In this document: positions 10,850 through 21,338 of the stretch, piece by piece
Numbering within the stretch: position 1 is the stretch's first letter
Layout of the letters: each line of letters starts with the position of its first letter
From: Schistocephalus solidus
Taxonomy: Eukaryota > Platyhelminthes > Cestoda > Diphyllobothriidea > Diphyllobothriidae
Direction: 5' to 3'
DNA length: 64,000 nucleotides
NCBI GenBank assembly: GCA_017591395.1
Contig: WEDG01002019.1
Coordinates: 1-64,000 of the forward strand
Translations under genes and position numbers: made by a program
Notes under the pieces: generated by a model
Database searches by the model: none
Told to the model about the DNA's origin: nothing
What the model saw: the letters and a program-made list of their open reading frames with translations, nothing else

Positions 10850-11248
10850 GCTCGCAAAGATCGGCCAGGGCGCACTCGAAGAATCAAGCGTGACAGTGCC
10901 GACCTGGAAACGAAGGGTGTAGCTGGCCTCCGGATTTCTCTGCTGAAAAAGGTGGCTGAAGAGTCGGCGGTTTGTGGCTCTACTCCAGCTGATGTCATCG
11001 GCTGTTCCATTGCCTCCTGCTCAGACGCAGCCCTGCCAGACCATAATTCCTCTTCTGAACCAACGAGCTACGACGGATCCGCCTCCCCGGATCAGCTGAT
11101 GACTCCACTGGTAAACGTTAGTTTGAGTGGTGATAGCGAAAACGCTTCGTCCGATCCTGCCTCCATTCACGATTCTTCTCCGTTGCCCACGCATCTGCGT
11201 AGGTCGTCGCGGACTCGAGCCCGTCATCGTCCTGACTTAAGCGATTGA
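10850..11248 (+). CDS. RNF146-like: RNF146-like gene, C-terminal exon
   Basis: The exon begins after ATCATACAG (10841-10849) in phase 0, continuing directly from MCQ of the WWE exon. The first residues, RRIKRDSADLETKGVAGLRI, match the conserved RRKIKRD..D..KKGVAGLRL that follows the WWE domain in RNF146. A Ser/Asp/Pro-rich acidic tail follows, ending RARHRPDLSD and a TGA at 11246-11248. Acidic Ser-rich tails are usual in this family. The assembled protein would be about 255 residues from M435, shorter than the roughly 360 of the human protein. No AATAAA is visible in the next 400 bp. Confidence 0.9.
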   Translation, partial: ARKDRPGRTRRIKRDSADLETKGVAGLRISLLKKVAEESAVCGSTPADVIGCSIASCSDAALPDHNSSSEPTSYDGSASPDQLMTPLVNVSLSGDSENASSDPASIHDSSPLPTHLRRSSRTRARHRPDLSD

Positions 11249-12000
11249 ATCTCACCGCCAACCCCTATTTCTCAAAATTATCCTTAACTGTTTGTGCTAA
11301 ATATTACTAGTACCTTTCCTTGCCCCTCACGTCATATTTTATCTTACTTCTTGACTATACTTACTTTAAAAAACGGATAATCATTGCCTGACAGAAAAAA
11401 AACTTTTCATGTTGGTTTCGGTCTCCTTGTCTGTTGCCCCGTATTTTGGCATGTGTAAAGGGGCCATTTGACAGCAGTCGTTTAGGTTTACGTTCATCAG
11501 CTAGGCGGTCCAAAAACTGTTGGTTCTAATCGCATCAAATCTTTGCGCACAGTACCTTATGGTAATTACACTTGGGTTGGATGACTTTGTGCTCTATGTG
11601 ACTTACCATGTTTTAAGTCATTATTTGGACAGGAATCTTGTCCCTGCTAGCCTTTTGACACAAAATGAATGGTCTCGTACTTAGTGACTGGGTGGCTACT
11701 TATCAGGTTTCTACATATTTTCGACCTAAGTTCGGTCTGGTGGACTTGGCCACAGTGAACAGAACTTCTAATGCTTTCTCTCTTGAAGGTAAGGATTTTT
11801 CCCCCTTGAGCAATGATCTTGATAACCTGCAAGACTGACCGTGCGCTTAGGTGGTTTGCCAGAGGTTTATTTACAAATGGGATCAGGAATCAGTCTAACG
11901 TCATCGTATCAAATAATCTTCAATAGGCTGCAAAGATTGTAACATATGTGGAGTAGTTGGTCTGGGGTTCTAATTGATCCTCAATAAGCCTCCACTGTCG
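11249..12000. other. 3' flank of RNF146-like gene, nothing recognised
   Basis: AT-rich sequence presumably including the 3'UTR. Neither strand holds a convincing coding stretch. A small open frame at 11647-11832 on the - strand has no recognisable motif. Confidence 0.4.
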
Positions 12001-12150
12001 GGACTAATGGTGGTCTGCTTGTGCAGCATCTACGCACTCTTTCTTCCCTCACCCTCCTGCGCTCCGTGTCAAGACAGAGTCAGCAAGAACGGAGGTGGGA
12101 TCGGGCGTAGGTGGCTGGCATGCGCCTAAAGGTACCACCACCCCCTCTCA
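12000..12150 (-). repeat. ZF-LINE tail monomer 2 fragment (T2)
   Basis: Similar to the end of tail monomer 2 of copies A and C in the same orientation: CACCCTCCTGCGCTCCGTG, then TCAAGACAGAGTCAGCAAGA, then a GGAGGTGGGATCGGGCG-TAGGTGGCTGGC stretch. It stands alone, with no ZF-LINE coding region next to it. Confidence 0.6.
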
Positions 12151-14970
12151 TATGTAGAATTTTTTATGGATGCGCATCCCCGATAACGCCTATCGTGCTC
12201 TGATCTAGACCCCGTGTTGATTCAGCGGATGTACCGCGCGGTCTGTTGTAAGGGCACATATGTGTACACGCAGTGGACGGTCAAAGCGCTACTAACATCG
12301 ATTAACGAGAGCCAGACCAATTTGGTCTTTTAGGCCCACTGAAGGGGCTTAACATCGATGTTTTGCCTCATGCCGCATAGGCGACCCTACAGGGGAACGT
12401 ATCAAAGTCTAAGCGTCAACACCGGGCATAGGAAAGCCTCACGTCTGAAGAACGTCGCCCCAAGCCTTTTGGTCTTTAATTCTGTCCGCTTCATGCTGCA
12501 CGGGAGTTTTGCCGTGATCTCTGTCAAATTATGCTTCATCAACCTGTTAGCACGGTCTAGGTCTTCTCAGGATTTGTACGTCCCTATCAGAAATTATCTT
12601 ATGCAGGACATCAAATAAGTCGTTATCCCACTTTGAGGCAGGAAACAGGGCACACTGCATTGGTCAAAACTCTGGTCTCTAGTTGCTAGGTAATTCGATA
12701 TGCAATCAATGGATAGTAGAACCGTTTACCGATGCAGCCACGTATGTATACTGCCAATGTATAATGTGTCTTTGTGTATCTTTATTTTGAGAGCGAGTGG
12801 TACAACAATCCCTCTAAGGAGTTAAGCCTCCGGTAGCCTACCTTTATGAGATTCAACTGATCCACCTTCGTGATTTCATACAGCATGCGCAGACTCAGAA
12901 GATAATACTATGGTATCCAATCTGTAAAGCAAGTATGCAGTCCATGTGATTACCGCAAGAGACTCTTGTGTTTCAAGAATTAATATCAAGCAAAGAACCA
13001 CATTTATGGGTAGCGTTCCTCGCAGGAAACCTGCTCAATTCTGTTTTGGGTTGTTGTGATTTTTAACATTGCTAAAATGCTAAGTGATCTACTGGATTGC
13101 ATGCGAACTAGTGTCCAACGAAGCTGTTCTCCTACTTTTGGATAGCTCTGACCAATTGGATCACGATTTTTAATACATTGAACTTCAGGCAGAGCTAAGC
13201 AAAGTGTAATATTACTCTGGTGTGTTCGTTCTCAACTCTAACATGGAATTGTTCCTTATCCTCGGACGAGCGCCCCTATGCTTGTGAGATTTTACTAAGA
13301 TATCACAACAAACAAGATGTGTGAGCTACCTACCCGACCAAACTATAATGATGTATCGTCTCAGGGTTTTATTTATTGCCTACTATGACTATTTTACTGC
13401 TTCTAATAAACAATGCAACTAGCTACCACAAATAATAACTTGTCTCACATTTCTTAAAATTTAGGAAGTAAAGTACCATGTGTATTTCAGTTGCTGCTGT
13501 ATCCTTGGATTTCCGTCCTTGCCCTAGCCCCCCTTCTCAGTTGGCTTTAACGCACGGCAGTACCTTTTTTACCGTGATCTGTGCGTAGGCGACATTAAAA
13601 ACGGATAAGAAAAACGTTTATTGTGGGGCTATCGAGGCGCATGACTGAAGCACTTGCTTTGGCGAGACATTGAGTTACCTCCAGAAACGGATTTTTGTGT
13701 TTGGCACAGGATGCGCGAATTTCGATCCCCATATTCTTGTGAAAACACCAATTGCTGATCACGGTCGGAAGGTTTTTCATCAACAATAATTATTCAGATG
13801 CTGGTTTAGCACTGAAGTCAGTGCCCTATTCCTTTGCCTTGGTTGGCAGAGGTACATTTCTATCCATGACTTGATCATATAACAAAATCATTTCCCTCCT
13901 GTGATTCTTTAGGTCATACGGCCTAAAGTATCTACACCACCACAGAGAGCCTATTTGGCGAACGGTGTTTAAACAGACTGCAGAAACGTTCAAAACGAAT
14001 ATTTTGAAATTAGACATGCAGCCCCTACATTTATAACTTCAATTTCAGAAAATGTGCCATTATAGAAAACCCTAACAAGCGGAAGCTTTGGCAGATAGCT
14101 TAGTCCTACTTCTCTCTTCCACGTGGGGCTCTACCGAAGCCTACCTGTAAGATCATCTTCTGAAAAATGAAGGGATCTGGACTCAATTACATGCCGTAGC
14201 TCCTGGCTTTCGGTCCCTTTGGCTTGTATACGTCGGTTTGCCAGGTAGGTGCAAAGATTAGCATGCCATGAGGGAATGACAATACGGAGAAAACACATTT
14301 ATTTGTAAAACTTTCAAGCTTCTCTCTCCAATCACCGAGTGCATCGGAATCCGGTCGAAATGCGTCAAGTAAATTTCACTGATCGGCGAGTAGCCTTACG
14401 CCTGCTTGGTTATAGAAGGCGACATCTGGCTACCTACTGCAAAGGTAAGTATAATCATGCGTAGGTTCACGATAAACCGCGTTGTCTGACCACTTTCCAT
14501 ATCTTGCTTGTTCTTCTGTCTTCCTCATAGTTCCTGAACAGAAGTGGACAGCATATAAGTATTGCCTACATGTTAGGTGGCGCTGTAGTTATTAGCCTGT
14601 TTAGATTACCAGTTAAAGCTTCGCTTAAACTTGCTTTCCAAGCGGTTTACGAGGTAACGGTTGTGAGATGTACTCAGGCATCACTTCTAATTGGTGGGCT
14701 GCACTTGTGTTCTACCTAAAAGAGTAATCAAGGCAGAACACTGTCAGGACCTTTATAAATAAGATGGACTTGAAATTGCGGTTGATCTTCACTAAATATC
14801 ACCATAATTCGATGTTTTTTCGGATCTCGTTAACCTATTTTTTTAAATCCTGGGCTAACGATGCTCAAGTTCTTGGACGTATGAAAGACTATATACTCAT
14901 CTGTTTCAGTTTTCCGGCCTACAGTGGTACGGCTACCGGCTCATTGGCAGGCACGATTTTATATTTCGTC
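12151..14970. other. Intergenic stretch, nothing recognised
   Basis: About 2.8 kb of AT-rich sequence. Small open frames (for example 12358-12618 +, 13595-13786 -, 13826-14017 -) show no motif, repeat or splice context that I can support. Confidence 0.4.
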
Positions 14971-14971
14971 C

Positions 14972-16078
14972 AAGCAGCCTGCCAGGATCTCGGACACAAA
15001 AGTCCTCGAACGTACCGGAATACTCAGGATCCACGCCATACTGAGATAACGTCAACTGCGATGGAGCGCCATCTCATTAGGATGGACGAAGAGCGATGAC
15101 ACAAACTACTCTTCTAGGAGGTGTTGCTAAGTGTGTTCGCTGACAAGGAGGACAAATAGACGCTATAAGGACACCTTGAAGAACTCCCTGAAGCAACTGC
15201 ACATCAATCTGGTGACCTGGGCTGTTCACGCTCAGGACCAACCGGCCTTTAGAAGGGCATTGAAGACTGATGCAGCAACCTATATCTTCAGCCGCAATGC
15301 AGCAACATTCCGACAACATCAAATTCTATATCGATGACCACCCCTACTGTCATCTCCACCTCAAACCCTCGGCATCTACGATGCCCACCCTACTACCGAT
15401 GATCCTACTACCGGCGCCCTTCCGCTCACTAGCACCGGTAATATCTTCCCTGCCATAACCCCCGTGTCGAACACAACGACGACTAACACCATCAATTCTA
15501 CTCCCACCACCATTCAAACGACTTCCTACGTGCCGTAAACCACTATCCTCACTACTATCACCGTCCCCATCACCAGCAATGGGGGCTCGATCCAACCTGT
15601 CCTCATTGCGATCGCACATTCACCTCACTTGCGAATCCATCGCACTGTGAACGGCGGACCAGTGCCAGGAGCCCCAACACACACGCCTGCACTGCCCGCA
15701 TTGCACACGCACATTCACTTGCCGCTGGAGCCTATTAGGTCACACCGCGGCAGAACACCACCGATTATACCACACCACTGTTTTTCTCCTCACCAGCATC
15801 TACATCACGCATGATCACGCCCAACATCACATCATCCATCCCTGCAAACTATAAGTCTACCCTAAGTGGGAAGTGTGTTCCTCGGCTCCTTCTCCGTCTG
15901 GCTACTATGCCATGTGTGTGATCCGAGCCTGACAACATCATGATGCACTTAACACTTTGTTTTAGAAAGTTACTAGCTGACGCTGGAACTCGGAGCTCGC
16001 AGTCAGCCCACCGTGTGTTGGTGTGGAGTGGCCGACTGTTGGTCTGAGAGTCAGACTGAAATGGCTGGATGGATGGGG
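14972..16078 (+). mobile_element. ZF-LINE copy E, 5'-truncated 3' fragment
   Basis: The sequence opens inside the RT C-terminus with [24 protein letters not shown] coding. It runs through a KDTLKNSLKQL block, a Thr/Pro/His-rich linker, two finger-like remnants (CPHCDRTFTSLANPSH near 15600), and then a piece of the tail module at about 15950-16078. That piece is marked by GTGTGGAGTGGCCGACTG and TCTGAGAGTCAGACTG. Many stops are present. It meets CR1-like copy D tail to tail at about 16079. Confidence 0.75.
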
Positions 16079-16281
16079 TCTTTATTTCGAGTGCACTGCC
16101 TAATGTAGTTGTAGAAGAGCTTCGGGTTTTCTGCTGCACGGTTATCAAGTTACTCTCAAAATTTTGGCGGGCTTTATAAACCAGGCCTTTTAACCTGTTC
16201 CTCTGCGTCTTGTACTTCGTCAGCGATTCGGCGGTCTTTTCCCTGAGATGAGTTTGCCATAGCTTTCGCTTGCGGTTTAGT

Positions 16282-17185
16282 TCACTCTTCAGTGTGTTCG
16301 TTAGCCACTGGGGCCTTTTGGCGATCTTTTTTTTTCGAATTAGGACAGTGGTTGGTGATAAGTCCTTGTAATACGGCCTTAAATTGCAACCAATCCTCGA
16401 GAATACACCCGGTGAATGTTTCATTCCAATCTAAATGGCGCACATCAATTTTCATTTGGGTAAAGTCTCCACGCCATAGGTTGCGTTTGACTGTGATGCT
16501 TCGATCGGGGACAGAGAAGAGTGAATATTCCCATTGTAGGACTACGTGATCACTTTTGCCCAGCGGGGATAGACAGTTCACAACATCTACGCTGTCAGGC
16601 GCCTTTGTCAATACAAGGTCCAAACAATTAGCGTGTTGCCCCTCGCGTATTCTGGTCGGAGACAGGACGTGTTGAGTTAGGAAGCGTTTGTGTATAGCTT
16701 CTAGGAGTCGGCGATCGAAGTTTAATTCCGAGCCTAGTGCCGAGCTCAGATTCCAATCGATATTCGGAGCCTTAAAGTCGCCCATAATCATTACTTCGGA
16801 TCGACTAGCGAACGATTCTAAATCATCTATCAGTCTACTGTCTGACTGCGGATCGTTTCTTGATGGTCGGTAGACCGTTAGGATCTCAAGTGCTTGAGCC
16901 CCCGGCGTTCTGATGGTGAGCCAGATGGCTTCAGTTTCGCACGCGAGCTTTTTCCTTTTTTTCTGACGCGAGCAGGCCATATCTGACATAAGTCAGCACA
17001 CCCCCACCATGACGTCCTGTTCTATCCTTTCTGAATAACTGAAAACCGGGAATGGCAACTTCACGATCGTCCACCTTCGCGGTCAGCCACGTTTCAGTTA
17101 TGGAGATGATATCTGGTGAAGTTTGGCACACGTATATCTTAAGCTCGTCTAATTTAGGGAGTAGGCTTTGGACATTGGTATATAA
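16282..17185 (-). pseudogene. Endonuclease domain of CR1-like copy D
   Basis: It starts with CLYTNVQSLLPKLDELKIYV (about 17185), then SITETWLTAKVDDREVAIPG and GFQLFRKDRTGRHGGGVLTY. After a frameshift near 16985 it runs in one frame through ILTVYRPSRNDPQ, MIMGDFKAPNIDW, SPTRIREGQHANCLDLVLT and PLGKSDHVVLQWEYSLFSV. The usual GDFN active-site motif reads GDFK here, so a catalytic Asn is lost, although SDH is intact. Part of this domain is a 235-codon open frame (16282-16989). Confidence 0.85.
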
Positions 17186-17342
17186 ACATTTTTAGTTTAT
17201 TTGTGTGTTTTTAAGCCGGCTATGTCGCTGCCTTCTTTAATTGAGGCAGCTGGACCGACATTCGCACAGGATGAGTCCATATTCAAGAGACTTTGCATAT
17301 TTCCGCAGTAGAACTGGATTTTGTGTAGATTGTTGCATTGGA

Positions 17343-18437
17343 TTAGTTGCTCGACCGTGAGACTTTTGTCAGAATGATGGGTGTCCTCCACAGAAGGGGT
17401 TTTTGTATTCGAACAATCACTCCGTTCCTTATTACAAGTCCCTTCTCTCCCTGTTTTTTCAAGTTCTCCAATTGCTTTTTTAGCGCCCTCCATTTCATTC
17501 TCTCTTGTACGGTGTAGTCCTGTTGAAAAAAAAAACCTCTGTGACCGGGGACTCCCCTGCTGTTCGCTCGATTAGAAGGTCTCGCTGAAGTTTGTTTTCC
17601 GTAATTACCTTCAAAAGGCCTTGATTTATTTCTTAGAAGGTTTGTGTTATCTTTACTATTTAGTCGGAAAAGTTTAAAAACCCTATTTTTTTCATCCTCT
17701 CTTATTATTTCACTCAAACACTCTTGCAAGGCCATGATATCATCATTTATTCTACACCTGGGAATTTCGTTGGTTGATTCACGAATCACATGGACGATTA
17801 TGCATTGTGACCTGTCCACAGCACCTCTATCCAGGGGGTTCTTTTGAATAATTTGTCTGGCTGATGTTGGGGCTTCCCCAATACTGGCTTCAACGTCTTT
17901 GGCTTGGGGAAGTAGTACCGCTGTGGGTCCACTTTGTGTCCTCCATTCGGTGGACAACAGCTCCTCTATATTTGCCTCTGATGAAGCGCGCGTGGCCTGG
18001 AGACTATTTTCGTTAATCATTATCTGTCGTGTTTCGTTTAGCTCGTTCATTGTTATATTTTGATCAATTTCATTTTGTACCTTCAATTGCTTTTCTGGCG
18101 AGTTTGACATCATCCCCTTCGGATTTTTGGTACCCGTCCCTGTGGTCTTACCTTTCGCCTTTTTCTTATTCTTCAGTGTTACTGGAGGCTCTGCGTCACT
18201 ACTCTTGACTGTTATCTTAGATACCACGTTTATTATATTTGGGGATTTGTTGTGTAGGTTGCCTCGTGCTCTACTCCGTGTTATCCTATGCGTTGATGCT
18301 GGTAATCCATCCTCTGAAACGAGGGTCTTCTGTATAAATTCTTCATAATCCTGATTTCTTCCTCCAGTTGATTTAACTTGGAGGCTAGCGTTTGACAACC
18401 GCCACAATAGTTTTCCTGGTACTTTGGCTGTAACCAA
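17343..18437 (-). CDS. ORF1 protein of CR1-like LINE copy D
   Basis: A 364-codon uninterrupted frame, unusual for this window. The protein is Lys/Asn/Ser/Thr-rich with no catalytic motif. Near the N-terminus is HRITRSRARGNLHNKSPN, matched by TFTRSRARAILHNETPE in copy H. The C-terminal part has RMKWRALKKQLENLKKQG and NGVIVRIQKP. CR1-group ORF1 proteins are RNA-binding chaperones of the element's ribonucleoprotein; that role is inferred from position. The frame can be followed upstream to about 18607 after a frameshift (SKLNQLEEEIRIMKN, a short coiled coil). Confidence 0.7.
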   Translation of the reverse strand: MVTAKVPGKLLWRLSNASLQVKSTGGRNQDYEEFIQKTLVSEDGLPASTHRITRSRARGNLHNKSPNIINVVSKITVKSSDAEPPVTLKNKKKAKGKTTGTGTKNPKGMMSNSPEKQLKVQNEIDQNITMNELNETRQIMINENSLQATRASSEANIEELLSTEWRTQSGPTAVLLPQAKDVEASIGEAPTSARQIIQKNPLDRGAVDRSQCIIVHVIRESTNEIPRCRINDDIMALQECLSEIIREDEKNRVFKLFRLNSKDNTNLLRNKSRPFEGNYGKQTSARPSNRANSRGVPGHRGFFFQQDYTVQERMKWRALKKQLENLKKQGEKGLVIRNGVIVRIQKPLLWRTPIILTKVSRSSN

Positions 18438-18470
18438 TTTATAAGGCTTTTAAAGCGCCTCTCCGAGCGT

Positions 18471-18545
18471 GCCGCGATGGTGCAGTCGGGTAGGCGTTGG
18501 TCTTGTAGGAGTGGGGTCGTCGGTTCAATCCCGCCCCGAGCAGCC
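18471..18545 (+). repeat. tRNA-like sequence at the 5' edge of CR1-like copy D
   Basis: An A-box-like TGGTGCAGTCGGGTAGG (18478-18494) is followed 44 bp later by a B-box GGTTCAATCCC (18522-18532). The T-arm can pair (GTCGG with CCGCC, one mismatch). The acceptor stem does not pair and no convincing anticodon arm forms, so this is a tRNA-derived sequence such as a SINE head, not a working tRNA gene. It is antisense to ORF1 of copy D and touches the boundary of homology with copy H. Confidence 0.6.
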
Positions 18546-18833
18546 TTTTGCACTTCAATTTCAGCCTTCACCATTTTGCACACAGATAATATATCCACAA
18601 GAAACAAACGTTAGATATGAATTTTCGTCTTTAAAGGCTGGATATTTTCGTCCTAATACACTAGTAGATGAATTCGGAAGAGATATCTTTATCAAGTATG
18701 TTCGAAATATGATGCATTCAACGAATAATTTTAGTAGAGTAACTCAGCCTTTGAAGAAGTTGCTTGTCTCGGACAACACTACTGTGGTGACTTCCAATTT
18801 TTTTTTTTTGCTGAAAGTTTTGGAATTTTAATT

Positions 18834-20891
18834 TCAAAATAAAGCGTAACTCTCTCTCTCTCTCAATAATATCAGTCCCCATAACCTGGGCAAGCAAGCA
18901 TACTTACGAATATTATCCGGTAAATCCGTACAAAGGAGATTAGTGCCCATAGTGGCCTTATATACGTGCATCTCAGATGAGCTAATAGGGTAGTCTAAGT
19001 AATCAGAAATATCTGTGAACTCTACGTATACTATGCGAATAACTCCCGCCTTAGTTACAAGGACATTTTTAACACATACTATCTTTTTACCGACAGCAAT
19101 GCATCTGTTGGCTAGTGAATTATCTACTCGAACCTGAGAAGTTAGGATGCATTTATACTGATCACACGGCTCGCAATTCCGCGGTACTGGACCCCTATGA
19201 TGCTGGTGAAGAAGCCTAGGCCGACGTGTACCCTTTACATCAAACATATTTACATCCATCTCGCTCAACCTTCTAGCAACTTGCTGTAGAGGTTGCGCTG
19301 GCTTACGAAGCATTTTCCTCAATTTACCTAGGTAGCTTTCAAAAGGAAAGGACGAGAAGGAATCTAGAGGTCCGTGACGCTGAACATCGTCGGCAATGTG
19401 CAGTATGCTGTGCACATTGTACACCATCTGCTCCTTACCGTATAATACTTGGAATTTCTGTACAAAAAGTCTTAGCAATTGTTTAGCAAAACCAATGTTA
19501 CGTACGCATAGGTGTGGACATGATAAATATCGAATAGCAGTAAACAATAATAAAAACATTTTCCAATGACTTTTTGGTAAGGTTTCCTTCAGAATTACTA
19601 CTCCAAGGTAGAGGATAAACTGTCTAAATTCTGCGCCCTTCCAGGAATCATATTCCTGTAAGATCCTGCCACGCTGTGAAAATTCAGCTGGTAGGTAGAC
19701 GTTAAGGGACAACAGGCGACGACTTGCATCTTCTACTGCAGAGGTGGACAGCACTGGAGTGTACACTAAACCACTCGCCTTAGACCTACGATTCCTAACC
19801 CACATACCAATCAGCTTCTTGACTACACCTAGGTATACTAGATGAAGTGGATCTAAAGGAAAATTTGAAATGAGACCTAGCTTGCAAGTTAAGAACGGTG
19901 AAACTCCAACCCTGTGGTCGCCATCCACGGGCATGTTGAAATCCTCGTCCCTTCTTTCCCTGTGGCTATCACCCAGATAGACAACTTTGTCCATAAATAC
20001 CCCAACTACGTCGCACCGTTCGCATCCGTGATATGCATTAACATTCTTTATTTGCTTAACAAAAGACCTAGCCGGTGCGTCACATATGACTGCTGCTACG
20101 CGAACAATTACTGACTTATCTGAGCTACCTAAACTAATACCATTTAACTGTAACTCGTTTATTTCGTCTACAGTTTGCTTACAAAATGCTACAACATCGT
20201 TTGGCTTGCCATTTCCACAGTAAATAGCAACTGGGAAAACAGCACTTATGAAAGGACGGATCACCATAGCTAAAATAGGCCAAAATTCGAGCTTGGTCTT
20301 CCTGTAAACGGGTAACCCATCTATAGCCAAATTAACTGCAATCTCATTCTCACCTTCGAGAATGCATCTATTTTCGAGGAGTCGCTTAAGTTGGCTCCCC
20401 AGTCCTATGTGAACATACTCCCCACTACCCATTGTAAGAACTGTAAAGCTGTACGATGCTCTCAACAGCGTTCGAGGGTCTGTTGGCATGTCAGGGACAA
20501 GCGATTTGAAAATTTCCAGAACAGTGCGTAGGTGGCTATGGGCAATATTGGATTCAATAGCCCATTCCCTAACCCTATCACAAATTGACGTCTGCGAGGA
20601 TGTACAACTCTCAGTGCTGCTTTCCTCTTCCTCTGAAGACGAATTGCTATATTCCTCGCTGTCGTCCGTGGGCTCAACTGCAGATGACCACAACGATGAT
20701 TCATCTGTATCTAGGGGCACGTCCATGCAATTTCGATCACTTGACGGTGCAGAAGTGCCTTCCTCATTAATTTTTACACGTTTGCGCTTTAAAATATACC
20801 TCTCCACTTCCTCAGTAACTTCGCGGCATATTTCCGCCACATCGCGGGCAACATGCCTTCTAATTGTACTCTTACTGGGCTGCCTAAACAT
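18834..20891 (-). CDS. CACTA (EnSpm/SmTRC1-like) transposase, intact 685-codon frame
   Basis: Resembles the tnp2-type transposase of animal CACTA elements. A basic N-terminus (1-45) is followed by an acidic Ser-rich stretch (60-100) and the core. Visible core motifs are AIDGLPVYRKTKLEFWPIL (189-207, candidate catalytic Asp191), VICDAPARSFVKQIKN (268-283, Asp271), the zinc pair CERC (290-293), FPLDPLHLVYLGVVKKL (344-360), YNVHSILHIADDV (491-503) and FPFESYLGKLRKML (515-528, Glu518). These fit a DDE-type nuclease core that cuts and rejoins transposon ends in the nucleus. It is the longest open frame in the window and has no internal stop, so it is recent or under selection. I could not find convincing CACTA terminal inverted repeats. 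A domesticated host gene is the alternative. Confidence 0.85.
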   Translation of the reverse strand: MFRQPSKSTIRRHVARDVAEICREVTEEVERYILKRKRVKINEEGTSAPSSDRNCMDVPLDTDESSLWSSAVEPTDDSEEYSNSSSEEEESSTESCTSSQTSICDRVREWAIESNIAHSHLRTVLEIFKSLVPDMPTDPRTLLRASYSFTVLTMGSGEYVHIGLGSQLKRLLENRCILEGENEIAVNLAIDGLPVYRKTKLEFWPILAMVIRPFISAVFPVAIYCGNGKPNDVVAFCKQTVDEINELQLNGISLGSSDKSVIVRVAAVICDAPARSFVKQIKNVNAYHGCERCDVVGVFMDKVVYLGDSHRERRDEDFNMPVDGDHRVGVSPFLTCKLGLISNFPLDPLHLVYLGVVKKLIGMWVRNRRSKASGLVYTPVLSTSAVEDASRRLLSLNVYLPAEFSQRGRILQEYDSWKGAEFRQFILYLGVVILKETLPKSHWKMFLLLFTAIRYLSCPHLCVRNIGFAKQLLRLFVQKFQVLYGKEQMVYNVHSILHIADDVQRHGPLDSFSSFPFESYLGKLRKMLRKPAQPLQQVARRLSEMDVNMFDVKGTRRPRLLHQHHRGPVPRNCEPCDQYKCILTSQVRVDNSLANRCIAVGKKIVCVKNVLVTKAGVIRIVYVEFTDISDYLDYPISSSEMHVYKATMGTNLLCTDLPDNIRKYACLPRLWGLILLRERESYALF

Positions 20892-21228
20892 TACAGAAGG
20901 TTAATAGACAAAATAAATGGATAAAGTAGACAGAAATGTTATGTAAATGCAAAAATGGGTGGGCTAGAAGTGCAGACAGAATTACGGTCAAGCACGCAGG
21001 CCACGACAGATAAAAATGCAATGGCCGCTTCCCGCGCCCACTCTAGACACACCAACATGTCAACCAATCACAGCACGGAGTCTTAATATAGATTAACCAA
21101 TGAGCAGGGGGTATGTCCTATCTCGAAATGTCGAGATTTACGTATATCAGGGCTATATCGACATGCTATTAGGGATAAATAGTGCCCAACCCCGCGAGAA
21201 GCCTTTTATCGAATCAAGAAGATCAATA

Positions 21229-21338
21229 ATGCGATCCAACACTACTAGCAAGTCAAATAAAGCTAAGAAAAACTGCCACGTCAGAACAGACTTCTCTGTA
21301 GATGCCGCCCGGTCAGGAAAAAAGGCAACAGGTGAAAA
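21229..21338 (+). other. Candidate short coding exon divergent from the transposase
   Basis: ATG 21229 opens 36 codons rich in Lys, Ser and Asn (ends DAARSGKKATGEK) and runs into GTAAGT at 21339, a strong donor. It is divergently oriented to the CACTA transposase, about 340 bp away. It could be the first exon of an accessory gene of the transposon, of an unrelated gene, or chance. No partner exon could be fixed: the best acceptors at about 21460 and 22100 lead to early stops. Confidence 0.25.

Larger units (their letters stand above)
16079..18620 (-). mobile_element. CR1-like LINE copy D, ORF1 plus endonuclease, RT missing
   Basis: Homologous to copy H (49.2-53.4 kb). It retains ORF1 and the endonuclease but ends after the endonuclease-RT linker, at NPKLFYNYIRQCTRNKDPI, where copy H continues into RT. 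LINE copies usually lose the 5' end, so loss of the 3' half is unusual. The break point abuts the tail of ZF-LINE copy E, suggesting a deletion or rearrangement after insertion. Confidence 0.8.

Noticed and set aside
10952..11248. 98-codon frame as a separate small gene starting at ATG 10952
   Set aside because: The frame is open back to the splice acceptor at 10849 and carries the RNF146-type RRIKRD..KGVAGLR motif upstream of that Met.
15849..16424. 191-codon - frame as an intact gene
   Set aside because: A chimera: the first part is an out-of-frame CR1 linker and the last part is antisense ZF-LINE tail and unrelated sequence.
18471..18545. Functional tRNA gene
   Set aside because: A- and B-box-like sequences are present, but the acceptor stem and anticodon arm do not pair.
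18640..21200. CACTA terminal inverted repeats (CACTAGTAG at 18658, CACTACTG at 18777, AATAGTG at 21178)
   Set aside because: No pair of these extends into a matching inverted repeat on the other side of the transposase.
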